From: Gluconobacter sp. Gdi
GTDB lineage: Bacteria; Pseudomonadota; Alphaproteobacteria; Acetobacterales; Acetobacteraceae
Direction: 5' to 3'
DNA length: 64,000 bases
Assembly (NCBI RefSeq): GCF_014132155.1
Contig: NZ_BLJQ01000008.1
Coordinates: 1 to 64,000, forward strand
Numbering within the stretch: the stretch's first letter is position 1; each line of letters opens with the position of its first letter. Shown here piece by piece: positions 35,087 to 43,702 of this stretch. Both the position numbers and the translations under genes were made by a program. The notes beneath the pieces were generated by a model. It worked only from the letters and a program-made list of their open reading frames with translations, searched no databases and was not told the origin of the DNA.

Positions 35087-35773
35087 ATGAGCACTTCCAC
35101 ATCTTCCCTTCAAAGCCGCTATGAAGCTCTTGAGGCCGAACGTCGCAGAGTGTGGTCTCCTGAAGCTTTGGCTGGAAATATTGCTCAGCGGGACGCTCTT
35201 GTCCGGTCTCATTCTCAAACAGCGCACGCAAAAGCCGGGGACGTTCTGTCTCCGCATACTCTCTCGGATGCAGATGGTTCCACGATTTCACTGGATGATC
35301 TGGTCTCGTCAGGGCCAGCAGTCCTGATTTTTTTCAGGTTCGCAGGCTGTCCAGCCTGTAACGTGGCTTTGCCCTACTACTCAGAAACCCTAGCGCCCCT
35401 TCTGAAGGCCGCAGGCATTCCGCTGGTTGCGGTATCCTCCCAGCCTTTTCCTGAACTCGCTAGCATCAGAACGCGAAATGCCCTGTCTTTCCCGGTTCTG
35501 AATGATGCAGGCCTGACGTTGGCCCGGGCTCTGGGCATTACCTATGTCTTTGATGACGCTGCGCGGGAAGCTGCCATTTCCAAAGGCGGTCGCAGTGAAG
35601 CTCTGAATGGTACATCCAGTTGGGAGCTTCCCAAACCAACGGTTCTGGTTCTTAGCCCCGGACGGGTGGTGAGATTTATCGATATCTCCCCAGACTGGAT
35701 GCGCCGAACTGAAACTCCAACCATCCTGAAAGCCCTCGGGCTTGAAAACAGAGGCGTCTCTCATGCCGCATAA
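35087..35773 (+). CDS. AhpC/TSA-family peroxiredoxin-like protein
   Basis: 228 residues from ATG 35087. An N-terminal helical stretch of about 60 residues precedes a thioredoxin-fold domain with a CPAC motif (FRFAGCPACNVALPYY) at the peroxidatic position. SFPVLNDAGLTLARALGITY is characteristic. The CxxC could act as a thiol peroxidase or disulfide reductase. It lies between the LysR gene and a flavin reductase gene, which it overlaps by 11 bp. It may protect against peroxide made by uncoupled FMNH2 oxidation in the monooxygenase reaction; this is inference. Confidence 0.8.
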   Translation: MSTSTSSLQSRYEALEAERRRVWSPEALAGNIAQRDALVRSHSQTAHAKAGDVLSPHTLSDADGSTISLDDLVSSGPAVLIFFRFAGCPACNVALPYYSETLAPLLKAAGIPLVAVSSQPFPELASIRTRNALSFPVLNDAGLTLARALGITYVFDDAAREAAISKGGRSEALNGTSSWELPKPTVLVLSPGRVVRFIDISPDWMRRTETPTILKALGLENRGVSHAA

Positions 35774-36308
35774 TACCGTCACCCTATTTCCACAGAACAC
35801 TCTCGATACGCCTGCCGTCAGCCAGGAACTGTTTCGTGAAGCCATGAGTTTGCTCGGTGCTCCTGTTGTGCTGGTGACGACGGATGGACCGGGAGGACGT
35901 CAGGGATTGACCGTTTCCGCTATCAGCAGCGTCAGCGACACACCCCCGACGGTCCTGGTCTGCCTTAATCGTAGTAACCGCTCTCATCAGTCCTTCCTGA
36001 AGAATGGGGTGGTTGGAATTAGTGTTCTTTCACCAGTCCATCATGAATTGGCGCGGGTTTTTGCGAGCCGATCCGTGGAACCTGACGAGAAGTTTGCTCA
36101 CGGCAACTGGGTTCTTGGTGAAACCGGATCCGCACTGCTGTCAGACGCACTCGTCACGCTCGACTGTGAGATTGACGCCATTCAAAGCGCAGGCACCCAC
36201 GATGTTCTGTTCTGTGCCGTCAAATCCATTTCCACCAGCACAGACGCCAACCACGGTCTCGCCTGGTTTTCCAGGGGTTTTCACCATCTGCCCGTCAAGC
36301 GGGCCTGA
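35763..36308 (+). CDS. FMN reductase (flavin-reductase-like domain)
   Basis: 181 residues from ATG 35763, which overlaps the end of the peroxiredoxin gene. It belongs to the HpaC/DIM6 flavin reductase family: RQGLTVSAISSVSDTPPTVL, CLNRSNRSHQSFLKNG, then the C-terminal GLAWFSRGFHHLP. It would reduce FMN with NAD(P)H and pass FMNH2 to the SsuD-like oxygenases. It differs from SsuE, which is flavodoxin-like. Its place in the LysR-linked operon makes it the obvious partner of the enzyme at 32868. Confidence 0.85.
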   Translation: MPHNTVTLFPQNTLDTPAVSQELFREAMSLLGAPVVLVTTDGPGGRQGLTVSAISSVSDTPPTVLVCLNRSNRSHQSFLKNGVVGISVLSPVHHELARVFASRSVEPDEKFAHGNWVLGETGSALLSDALVTLDCEIDAIQSAGTHDVLFCAVKSISTSTDANHGLAWFSRGFHHLPVKRA

Positions 36309-36331
36309 ATGATTTTTCAGGATAAAGAATA

Positions 36332-37408
36332 ATGCTCAATGCGCTCCATCCCTCGCGCCGCACTGTCCTGACTGGCTCTCTGGCCGGTGTAACTGCTCTG
36401 GGAATTCACGGACACCGTGCCTTCGCACAATCCATGGACCACATGGACATGGGAGGAGCGCAAAATCAGTGTCAGGCCGCGGGCCCCGCCACTGTCGAAC
36501 CCATTCCCGACCCGCCTCGCAACCTGACAATTGCATGGAACGAAGCTTCGATCTGCACAGCCGCCGTTCCCGTGGCCAAGGAAAAAGGGTTTTTCAAAAA
36601 ATACAATCTGAACATCGATTACGTGAATTTTGCAGGAGCGACCGATCAGCTGCTGGAGGCGCTTTCAACAGGCAAGGCCGATGGCGCACCTGGTATGGCT
36701 CTCCGTTGGCTCAAGCCGCTTCAGCAAGGCTTTGACGTCAAACTTGTGGCGGGGCTGCACGCAGGATGCATGTACCTCATGACCACTCCTTCCACCGGGA
36801 TCAAAACGCTTGCCGACCTGAAAGGTAAAACCGTCGGCGTGACGGATATTGGTGGCCCGGATCGGAATTTTTTCAGCATTCGCCTGAAAGAAGCCGGGTT
36901 GGATCCGGAAACAGACGTTCAGTGGAGACAGTTCCCGGCGGATCTGCTGCCTTTGGCTTTGCAACGTGGAGAGGTCCAGGCCATCTCGGATGCTGACCCG
37001 TTCTCCTATCCGCAACGTCGTCAATTCGGCCTGTTGGACATTGATAATAACATGAAAGGCGAATGGGCTCACCTGACCTGCTGCGTTATAGGCCTGCGAG
37101 GGAGCCTTATTCGGAATGAGCCCAAGGTCGCTGCGGCAGTAACGCGCGCGATTATGGAAGCTGGCGCGTGGCTGGCCTGCAACCCTGAAGAAGCCGCTAC
37201 CATTTTCCAGCCTTATGCTCCGAAAGTCAGTGTCAAGGATCTGGCCGCAATGCTCCAGATGCAGGGCCATCACCATCAGACCCTGACAGGAAATTTCAGG
37301 CAGGAAATCGTACGTTATGCGGAAGCTCTCAAACAGATTGGGGTTTTTCGCCCTTCTTTGAATACGGATCGCTACGCACAGCGCGTCACTCAGGACCTGT
37401 TCAGCTGA
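36332..37408 (+). CDS. ABC substrate-binding protein, sulfonate/nitrate type
   Basis: 358 residues with a twin-arginine-type signal (SRRTVLTGSLAGVTALG). Directly after the signal there is a Met/His-rich segment (SMDHMDMGGAQNQC) and a second Cys (ASICTAAVPVAKEKGFFKKY), unusual for SsuA proteins and reminiscent of copper-binding motifs. The rest fits the family: FAGATDQLLEALSTGKADGA, LADLKGKTVGVTDIGGPDRN. Coupled (ATGA) to the permease gene. It would feed an organosulfur compound to the importer. Whether the Met/His segment binds metal is open. Confidence 0.83.
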   Translation: MLNALHPSRRTVLTGSLAGVTALGIHGHRAFAQSMDHMDMGGAQNQCQAAGPATVEPIPDPPRNLTIAWNEASICTAAVPVAKEKGFFKKYNLNIDYVNFAGATDQLLEALSTGKADGAPGMALRWLKPLQQGFDVKLVAGLHAGCMYLMTTPSTGIKTLADLKGKTVGVTDIGGPDRNFFSIRLKEAGLDPETDVQWRQFPADLLPLALQRGEVQAISDADPFSYPQRRQFGLLDIDNNMKGEWAHLTCCVIGLRGSLIRNEPKVAAAVTRAIMEAGAWLACNPEEAATIFQPYAPKVSVKDLAAMLQMQGHHHQTLTGNFRQEIVRYAEALKQIGVFRPSLNTDRYAQRVTQDLFS

Positions 37409-38403
37409 TGAGCGAGACGTCCTTTGCAGCGCCGCAATCGCAATCGTTAAACCCACCGGATGCAACACAAACAAGAGTGTTGTCACGCTCTCTTTTCTGG
37501 CGATGGGGCGCAGGTCCAGCATGGCTGCTCGCTGCGCTGGTAACGTGGAAGTGGCCTGATGCGGATGATTTCCCGGCGACAAACCAGTTCGCAGCGCTCC
37601 TGTCGGCAGTAGGCCTTTTTGTGATTGTTCTTGCCGCGATTGGCCGCTTACAGAACCGCGCACCATGGGCACTCGTTCTCGGGCTCGGACTGGGGGTGTG
37701 GGAAACGGTACAGGCAAAGCTTCTGCTGCTGCCGAGACCGTTTTTCGGAACACCCCAGGATCTGCTTGATGTGTTCCTGACGGACTGGAAACGCCTCGGA
37801 GACAGCCTTTTTCATTCCTTGCTGCTTCTCGCAGGCGGATATGTTTCTGGTTCCATCCTTGGAATTATTGTCGGTGTCGCATTAGGTCGTTCCCATCACA
37901 TCCGCTACTGGGTTCGACCGATTATGCGGGTTATTGGGCCATTGCCACCCGTAGCTCTTCTTCCCCTGGCATTTGTCGTTATTCCCTCAACACGACTGGC
38001 GGGTGAGGCTCTCATGGCGCTCGCAGCAGGTTTTCCAGTGGCTGTTCTGACATGGTCAGGCGTGTCGGCTGTTGATCCAGCCTATTATGATGTTGCCAGA
38101 ACCATGGGAGCCCGAAATCGCTTTCTGGTTCTTCGTGTCGCGCTCCCGGCCGCAACCCCACAGATCTTTGTCGGTCTTTTCATGGGGCTGGGTGCGTCTT
38201 TCGCCATGCTGGTTGTGGCTGAGATGCTTGGAGTGAAATCAGGATTAGGCTTCTACATGCAATGGGCTCAGGGCTGGGCGGCCTATCCGAACATGTATGC
38301 GGCTCTGTGCGTCATGTCCCTGATGTGCACAACGCTCATGACATTGCTGTTCAAGGTAAGGGATCATCTTCTCAAGTGGCAGAAGGACGGGCTCAAATGG
38401 TAA
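37408..38403 (+). CDS. ABC transporter permease, sulfonate/nitrate type
   Basis: 331 residues. There is a longer N-terminal part than usual, with two or three extra membrane segments (WRWGAGPAWLLAALVTW, FAALLSAVGLFVIVLAAIG). The standard domain follows, with the EAA-type loop YDVARTMGARNRFLVLRVAL and ATPQIFVGLFMGLGASFAML. The start overlaps the binding-protein stop and the end overlaps the ATPase start (ATGGTAA). It forms an importer with its two neighbours. Confidence 0.86.
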   Translation: MSETSFAAPQSQSLNPPDATQTRVLSRSLFWRWGAGPAWLLAALVTWKWPDADDFPATNQFAALLSAVGLFVIVLAAIGRLQNRAPWALVLGLGLGVWETVQAKLLLLPRPFFGTPQDLLDVFLTDWKRLGDSLFHSLLLLAGGYVSGSILGIIVGVALGRSHHIRYWVRPIMRVIGPLPPVALLPLAFVVIPSTRLAGEALMALAAGFPVAVLTWSGVSAVDPAYYDVARTMGARNRFLVLRVALPAATPQIFVGLFMGLGASFAMLVVAEMLGVKSGLGFYMQWAQGWAAYPNMYAALCVMSLMCTTLMTLLFKVRDHLLKWQKDGLKW

Positions 38404-39167
38404 ATTCCTCCGTTTCAGAGGCGCCTCTTGGGCTGACATTGTCCCATGTTCATCACAGCTACGATCTGCCGTCAGGCTCGCGACTTGTCTTGGAGGATGT
38501 GAGCCTCGATGTGGCACCGGGTGAATTCGTAGCCTTGATCGGACCATCGGGATGCGGAAAATCAACCCTTCTGCGTTTGGTGGCGGGGCTGGAAGCGCCA
38601 GATGCCGGAACACTTCTGGCCGATGGAGTTCCCATTGCCGGCCCCGATCCCAGCCGCATCATCATGTTCCAAGACCCTACGCTTTATCCATGGCGGACAG
38701 TGCGTGGCAACATTGCCCTTGGACTGGATATTCGGAAGGAAAAAGATGCGGAGGCGATTGACGCTGCCATTCGCCTTGTCGGTTTGGAAGAATTTGCCGC
38801 AGCATGGCCGCATCAGCTCTCTGGTGGCATGGCCCAGCGCGTTGCTCTGGCCCGTGCCTTGATCAATCATCCACGGTTACTCATTCTGGATGAGCCCCTC
38901 GGCAAACTTGACAGCCTGACCCGTCTGGCCATGCAGACTGAACTGTATCGTCTTTGGAGCTCCCAGGGCTTTACAGCCCTGATGGTCACACATGACGTTG
39001 AAGAGGCTCTTCTTCTGGCAACGCGCGTGATTATATTCAGTCCGCGCCCTGCTCAAATCATAGCGGATATACGCATTGACGGGGCTCAACCTCGCCATCG
39101 GGATGACCCTTCCCTTCAGAAGCTACGAGCCGATATCCTGCTTCAGCTTCAAGCTGCCATGGTCTGA
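38397..39167 (+). CDS. ABC transporter ATPase, sulfonate/nitrate type
   Basis: 256 residues from ATG 38397. Walker A GPSGCGKS (49-56), Q-loop [15 protein letters not shown], signature LSGGMAQ (141-147), Walker B LLILDEP (161-167), D-loop GKLDSLT and switch His [12 protein letters not shown]-loop sequence and size put it with SsuB/TauB/NrtD. It is the last gene of the LysR to ATPase run; no clear terminator follows. Confidence 0.87.
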   Translation: MVNSSVSEAPLGLTLSHVHHSYDLPSGSRLVLEDVSLDVAPGEFVALIGPSGCGKSTLLRLVAGLEAPDAGTLLADGVPIAGPDPSRIIMFQDPTLYPWRTVRGNIALGLDIRKEKDAEAIDAAIRLVGLEEFAAAWPHQLSGGMAQRVALARALINHPRLLILDEPLGKLDSLTRLAMQTELYRLWSSQGFTALMVTHDVEEALLLATRVIIFSPRPAQIIADIRIDGAQPRHRDDPSLQKLRADILLQLQAAMV

Positions 39168-39428
39168 AGATTTTCTCTACTTTGCATAGTAGTCCGTGCA
39201 ATGTGCCATCAAGGGCGGTCTGACTTCAGACGCAGCGGATGATGAGTTTTTTACAGGTCGGGCGAGTTCATGGCTTCTAAGGGCGTCGTATAACTCGCCC
39301 GACGCCAGCGTTTCACAGGCAGGCTCATATCAGCTTGCTCACAGAGTGGCTTTGTCGCCGTCACCAACAGGCCCCGCAACGCCCTATTTTCTGGTACTCA
39401 TAGCCAGACATGAAAACGGGAGCCTGTC

Positions 39429-39584
39429 ATGAGACATAAATGGATTATCTTGGTCACGTGCATCGTGCTGGTGGCGTTGATGCTTCTTGCTATGTCTCTT
39501 TCTCGGCATGTTGCACCATCCGTGGGCGAACGGCGCACGGAGCATGCGAACCCTACCCCAGGAGCGAAAGGGTGGCGCGCATAG
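39429..39584 (+). CDS. Small single-pass membrane protein, 51 residues
   Basis: ATG 39429 has GGGAG 8 bases upstream. The peptide has a short basic N-terminus, one strong transmembrane segment (WIILVTCIVLVALMLLAMSL, residues 5-24) and a polar tail with Pro and Gly, ending TAG at 39582-39584. The tail should face the periplasm or cytoplasm according to the positive-inside rule (Arg-His-Lys at the N-terminus inside). No homologue recognised. It stands alone between the ABC operon and the glycosyltransferase leader. Confidence 0.5.
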   Translation: MRHKWIILVTCIVLVALMLLAMSLSRHVAPSVGERRTEHANPTPGAKGWRA

Positions 39585-39932
39585 GAAGTGTCTAACAACT
39601 GATATTACAGAGTCATTGAAGACTGCTTTTTTCAGCCAGGGCTGCGAGAGAAGCTTTTTTTGGGGGCTATCCAGATACGATAACCAATGGCCCGCCAGCC
39701 TTGGTATACGAGAAAAGGATTGCCCTGCGGTTCGAATGAATTAACAGGATGGAGTGATAAACTTCAGAAGTGCCCGTCAAATCCGGCACTACGAAGTTCA
39801 AATTACGGTACCGGCTACGAAGATCGTATTTTCTGGGTGCTCGGTTGTTTCAAGAATAAATCATATCTTTTTAAATTGAACTGAACTCTTGGTGCCTTCA
39901 GCCATTGATTCGTTTCCTCAACGGAGGCGAAC
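39585..39932. other. Intergenic region with glycosyltransferase leader
   Basis: I see no gene in these 348 bp. The last 70 bp carry a leader that recurs without gaps upstream of 58193 (see the repeat at 39861). The first 270 bp hold nothing I can name. Confidence 0.5.
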
Positions 39933-39945
39933 ATGTCTTTTCTTA
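39861..39945 (+). repeat. Duplicated leader and start region, copy 1
   Basis: Aligns without a gap to 58121-58205 (offset 18260). Shared blocks: CTTTTTAA, CTGAACTCTT (39881-39890), GCCATTGA (39901-39908), GGAGGCGA (39923-39930) and CATGTCTTT, which contains the start codon. It probably carries a common promoter and translation-initiation region. Confidence 0.7.
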
Positions 39946-41207
39946 ATAGCGCCGCCCTCGGAACTCCGACAACAGCGAAGACTACGGATGATCTCCCCAA
40001 AGAAGAGACGTCTGAAAGATCGTATTTGGCCAAGAGAAAAGTTTACACTCCGGCTCCTGGGGAGCCTTTGGGACGTCCTTACGGGCCAGAAAACCCGGTC
40101 CTCAATTCAAGTCTTACATCGGCAAGCAGACACTCGCTGCTCTGGAAAAAACAGCGAGTTGTCGCGATCCCAGTATGCAATGAGGAAGACTATATTGTTC
40201 CCTGTCTTCTGGCGTTGGCCGCACAGAAATATAAGGCAGACAAGGTTATTCTCTGGATCAACAACACCACAGATGACACATGCCAGCGGGCGCGTTCCCT
40301 GATTGATCAGCTGCCGTTCGAACTGGAAACGGTCACGGTCTTCTATGATGCGGCATTGGCAAGCGCAGGTCTGGCACGACGGGATGCGATGGCTCATGCT
40401 GCCAGAGCCGCCTCGTCCGATGCCATTCTTTTCACTACAGATGCCGATAGTGAAGTTGCCTCTGACTGGATCGAAAGCATTCTTGCGGCTTTTGTCCGGT
40501 ATCCGGTCGATGCTGTTTTTGGCCGGGTGCTTCTCCTGCCAGACGAATATAAGAAGATTCCTGCACATCTTCACGAGGACGAGCAGGCAGAACAGGCCTA
40601 TGGGGCACTTCTCGAACAGATCGCGCTGCTGCTCAATCCTGAACCTTACGACCCTTGGCCCCGGCATCTTGAACATTCAGGAGCCAGTATCGCCGTCACG
40701 CGCCAGGCCTGGAGCAAGGTCGGTGGGATTCCGCACATCCCATCTGGAGAAGATCGTGGATTTTATCAGGCATTGCGGCAGAACGGGATTCCGGTCCGCC
40801 ATGCCTTGGACGTCAAAGTGTATGTATCCGCGCGTCTTCAGGGGCGCGCTCAAGGAGGTATGGCGGAAACTCTTGCCCGGAGACTGATCGCACAGGACGA
40901 ATGTATCGACGATATTTTCGAACCGGTTTCCAGACGTTTGCTTCGTATCCGCAAAGAACTCAAATACTTGCGCGAAAGCCGGTTATCCATGTCTAACCAG
41001 CCATATCCGGAACTACCCGTTATCCGTATTCGTCGTAATGAGCTGCAAAGACACTATGAACGTGCTGAACGTGTTCTCAACTTTCTTTCTACAGTGAAGC
41101 GTCGTGTCCCTGAAAATCTGCAATCCGCGACAGCCGATCAATACGATACCCCTCGCCTCGCTCTGACAGATCAGGGTGCCAGTGTCTTTCACGACAGGCC
41201 TGAATGA
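39933..41207 (+). CDS. Family 2 glycosyltransferase
   Basis: 424 residues; GGAGGCGAAC precedes the ATG. A roughly 70-residue hydrophilic Pro/Thr-rich extension precedes the GT-A domain. The fold starts at VVAIPVCNEEDYI (76-88), with the metal-binding DAD in FTTDADSEVASDW (about 167-179) and a GGIPHIPSGEDRGF acceptor-region motif. It has no membrane segments, so it is a soluble or peripheral enzyme. It would transfer a sugar from an NDP-sugar. Its 3' end overlaps the convergent methyltransferase gene by 119 bp. Grouping with a NodS-like methyltransferase, PIG-L deacetylase and acyl-CoA dehydrogenase suggests a dedicated glycan or glycolipid product. Confidence 0.85.
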   Translation: MSFLNSAALGTPTTAKTTDDLPKEETSERSYLAKRKVYTPAPGEPLGRPYGPENPVLNSSLTSASRHSLLWKKQRVVAIPVCNEEDYIVPCLLALAAQKYKADKVILWINNTTDDTCQRARSLIDQLPFELETVTVFYDAALASAGLARRDAMAHAARAASSDAILFTTDADSEVASDWIESILAAFVRYPVDAVFGRVLLLPDEYKKIPAHLHEDEQAEQAYGALLEQIALLLNPEPYDPWPRHLEHSGASIAVTRQAWSKVGGIPHIPSGEDRGFYQALRQNGIPVRHALDVKVYVSARLQGRAQGGMAETLARRLIAQDECIDDIFEPVSRRLLRIRKELKYLRESRLSMSNQPYPELPVIRIRRNELQRHYERAERVLNFLSTVKRRVPENLQSATADQYDTPRLALTDQGASVFHDRPE

Positions 41208-41709
41208 ACCATTCGGCAGCTTCATCGCCGGTACAAGGGGTATCGGTCTGCCCTGTCCAATTTACGATCAGGATATGTCCCTCCGGTGTCAGGCTCTCCG
41301 TAGCCATAAGCGCGAGGCGCTGAATGTCGCTGGCCGTAAGGAAGTAAAGAACTTCGGAAATAAGGAGAAGATCGCAACCCGACGCTTCAGTGATCGGATA
41401 GTCTGTCGGCAAAAAAGCTTTGAGAAAGCAAACGTCTTCCTGTTTTCCCAAGCGCTGTCTTGCGATAGCAAGCGCATTCTCCGACGCGTCGACCGCCAGA
41501 ATGCGTTTGCAGTGCTTCGAAAGCGCGCGTGTACTGACGCCGATCGCACATCCAAGTTCTACGGCAAAGGAAATCGGCGAGGCTGGCAGGCAGTCCAGAA
41601 CCCGTGCCAGTTTCTTGTGTTCATATGGACTGTTTTCAAAATCCCATGGGTCAGGGTTGCTTTGAAACAGCTTGTCGAAGACTTCCGGCTTCCAGGTCTC
41701 GTTGCTCAT
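41089..41709 (-). CDS. NodS-like SAM-dependent methyltransferase
   Basis: 206 residues. SAM-binding motif I is AVELGCAIGVST (49-60), followed by ILAVDASENALAIARQR and a NodS-type region CDLLLISEVLYFLTASDI. The N-terminus (FDKLFQSNPDPWDFENSPYE) is characteristic of the NodS branch, which N-methylates the free amine of deacetylated chitooligosaccharides in rhizobia. Here the natural partner would be the product of the adjacent PIG-L deacetylase, whose gene it overlaps by 4 bp. The C-terminus runs antisense to the glycosyltransferase gene. Confidence 0.85.
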   Translation of the reverse strand: MSNETWKPEVFDKLFQSNPDPWDFENSPYEHKKLARVLDCLPASPISFAVELGCAIGVSTRALSKHCKRILAVDASENALAIARQRLGKQEDVCFLKAFLPTDYPITEASGCDLLLISEVLYFLTASDIQRLALMATESLTPEGHILIVNWTGQTDTPCTGDEAAEWFIQACRERHWHPDLSERGEGYRIDRLSRIADFQGHDASL

Positions 41710-42437
41710 GATGCGATGAAGAGTTCATAAGGCTGGAGCATTTTTTCGAGAAGCTGATCTGGCAGGACAAAACCATCCGGGTCATCCTCTACAACCAGTC
41801 CCCTTTGGCTTCGATGTGCTCGGATAGCCTCCCGTTTTTTGTTCAGAAAGGTCCTTACATCGAGCCGCCATCCTGTCGGTGGTTCTTCTTTGATCTCCTG
41901 CTCAGGTGGAAGTGTCAGCCCCCAGACCGGGTAAGCGAGTATTCGTAGTTGCGGTCGCAAAGCTTTCAGTTTCTGCCCCATGATCCAGACGGCTTCATGA
42001 TCGCAGTGAGGGTCATGACGCCAAGGGACCAGAACCGTCTGGCAATCATGCCGGCCGACGATTTCAAGAAGATGACGGATCGCAGCATCAAAGTCCTGTC
42101 CGTCCGTTGGAACTGCGGTATCTGCCAATCCTAAAAACATTAGTCGGTCAGGAGCTAAGCCAAGCGCCTTTAAGGCCTGTCTACTTTCTTCCTGACGAAG
42201 GCTTGCAAGGCGCAAGGGTGGCCACGTCACGGAACCGGGGTGAGACGCAGAGCCATCAGACACGATGACGACAACTGGTGGCCTGCCCTCTTTTATTGCA
42301 GTGGCGATGAAGCCCCCGCATCCCAAACTTTCATCATCCGGATGGGGAGAGAGGACAAGCGTGGTTCCCGGCGCCATCCTGTCGAGAGAGGTCACTGGAA
42401 ATGTGGCAAAGTGCCGAAGCATGTCCTTGATTTTCAT
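41706..42437 (-). CDS. PIG-L/LmbE-family deacetylase
   Basis: 243 residues. The zinc-binding signature HPDDE (32-36, LSPHPDDESLGCGGFI) and the later WRHDPHCDHEAVW are both intact, so it should be an active N-deacetylase on GlcNAc-like or related substrates. It is translationally coupled to the acyl-CoA dehydrogenase-like gene upstream and the methyltransferase gene downstream. Removing an acetyl group would create the amine for N-methylation. No signal peptide is seen, so it acts in the cytoplasm. Confidence 0.87.
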   Translation of the reverse strand: MKIKDMLRHFATFPVTSLDRMAPGTTLVLSPHPDDESLGCGGFIATAIKEGRPPVVVIVSDGSASHPGSVTWPPLRLASLRQEESRQALKALGLAPDRLMFLGLADTAVPTDGQDFDAAIRHLLEIVGRHDCQTVLVPWRHDPHCDHEAVWIMGQKLKALRPQLRILAYPVWGLTLPPEQEIKEEPPTGWRLDVRTFLNKKREAIRAHRSQRGLVVEDDPDGFVLPDQLLEKMLQPYELFIAS

Positions 42438-43570
42438 AAGTGTGTCTCCGGCCAGTCGTGTCTGACAAACCAGGCGGCGGCTTCGGTCAGCGCTTCGTCT
42501 GGGGCTGGCTGCCTCAGATAGGTTGCCAGATCCCGCATGACCTGCTCAACCGCTCGGCCTTTCACGAAAGCGGAGAGTCCAAGACCTCGTTGTACAAGCG
42601 TGATCAGTTCCAGAGCTGCTCGTTCGACAGCAAGTCTCGCAAGATTGACCGTCGCGACGATTTCTTCCGGTCTCATCGCTACGTCTCCGCATGCGGCGAG
42701 AGCCGCCTGCTCGACCCAGAGGGCAGCAGTTTTTTGCAGAATGAGGGCTTCTCCGATCCGGCACAACTGGTGGGGATTATCTGCCCGCTCCCGCGCCACA
42801 AGCTCCTGTCTCAGCAGATCGACCAGTCGGCCCATGCCCCCAAGGGCAACTGCTGATCCTCGCCATGCCCCGGCAGAAAATTCAGGCTGGTGAAGATAGT
42901 CTCCCGGAGCGCCCAGAACATTCTCGTCAGCCACAGGTAGATCCGTGAAATCATAAGCGCCTGTCCCACTTGCCTGCATACCGGTAAGCTTGCCAGGCCC
43001 GGAGAGCCTGCGTTTAGGGTCAGTGGTGGGCACAAGAACCATGACGGACGTGCCCTGCTCTGTGGTGGCCGTGATCAGCGCTAAGCCGACTTCACTGACG
43101 CCGCTGGCAAATCCTTTGATCCCGGAAAGCCTATAACCCCCATCGTCTTTGCTGATCAGCACGGAAGGGTTGCCGTCTGTGACCCATATGCCTGCCAGAA
43201 CGCCTTTTTTCAGAGTTTGGCTCAGTGTGTGACACTGCTGCCTTGTGCCATACAGCGTGACAAGACGAATAACATTCACATGCCCTTCCAGACATCGCCC
43301 CAGAGACAGGCTCAGATAGCCCGTCCGTCGAAGGAGCGTCAGAAGAACCCCACGTCCTTCCGCTGAGCGGGCCAGTCCGAAGCCGCCCTCATCAGCAGGA
43401 AGAAGGGCATCCAGTGCCCCGATTTCCTGAAGGGATTTCAAAAGGTCTTTGGGGAAAAGATTTTCTGTTGAACTGAAGGGCCTGTCTTTCCAGTCTTTAA
43501 AGAGGTCTTGCAGCGTGGCCCGAAAAGCAACAAGGCCTTCGTCAGAGAAACACTGACCTGAATTCGACAT
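42434..43570 (-). CDS. Acyl-CoA dehydrogenase-family protein in the glycan cluster
   Basis: 378 residues from ATG 43570, which has GGAAGGA 9 bases upstream; an earlier in-frame start gives an atypical N-terminus. Recognisable parts: GALDALLPADEGGFGLARSA, VLAGIWVTDGNPSVLISKDD, GGYRLSGIKGFASGVSEVGL and GSAVALGGMGRLVDLLRQEL. It is a divergent member. The usual catalytic Glu is not evident and the C-terminus is shortened. It may oxidise a sugar-linked or acyl substrate, or act on a carrier-bound intermediate. First gene of the three-gene minus-strand operon. Confidence 0.78.
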   Translation of the reverse strand: MSNSGQCFSDEGLVAFRATLQDLFKDWKDRPFSSTENLFPKDLLKSLQEIGALDALLPADEGGFGLARSAEGRGVLLTLLRRTGYLSLSLGRCLEGHVNVIRLVTLYGTRQQCHTLSQTLKKGVLAGIWVTDGNPSVLISKDDGGYRLSGIKGFASGVSEVGLALITATTEQGTSVMVLVPTTDPKRRLSGPGKLTGMQASGTGAYDFTDLPVADENVLGAPGDYLHQPEFSAGAWRGSAVALGGMGRLVDLLRQELVARERADNPHQLCRIGEALILQKTAALWVEQAALAACGDVAMRPEEIVATVNLARLAVERAALELITLVQRGLGLSAFVKGRAVEQVMRDLATYLRQPAPDEALTEAAAWFVRHDWPETHL

Positions 43571-43702
43571 GCCCGAGTATCCTTCCGCACAACCCATTTT
43601 AGGCAACGCTCGGCGGCTGGGCTGAGATCCCCATTCGAAAGCCCTCTCCCGGTCACTCTTTTGAGGGCTGGGGTGCGGTATCTATGAGCGGCACAGACCA
43701 CA

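Noticed and set aside
39933-43570. A true Nod-factor locus
   Set aside because: There is no NodA acyltransferase, no NodC-type membrane chitin synthase and no nod box. Only the reaction logic is shared.
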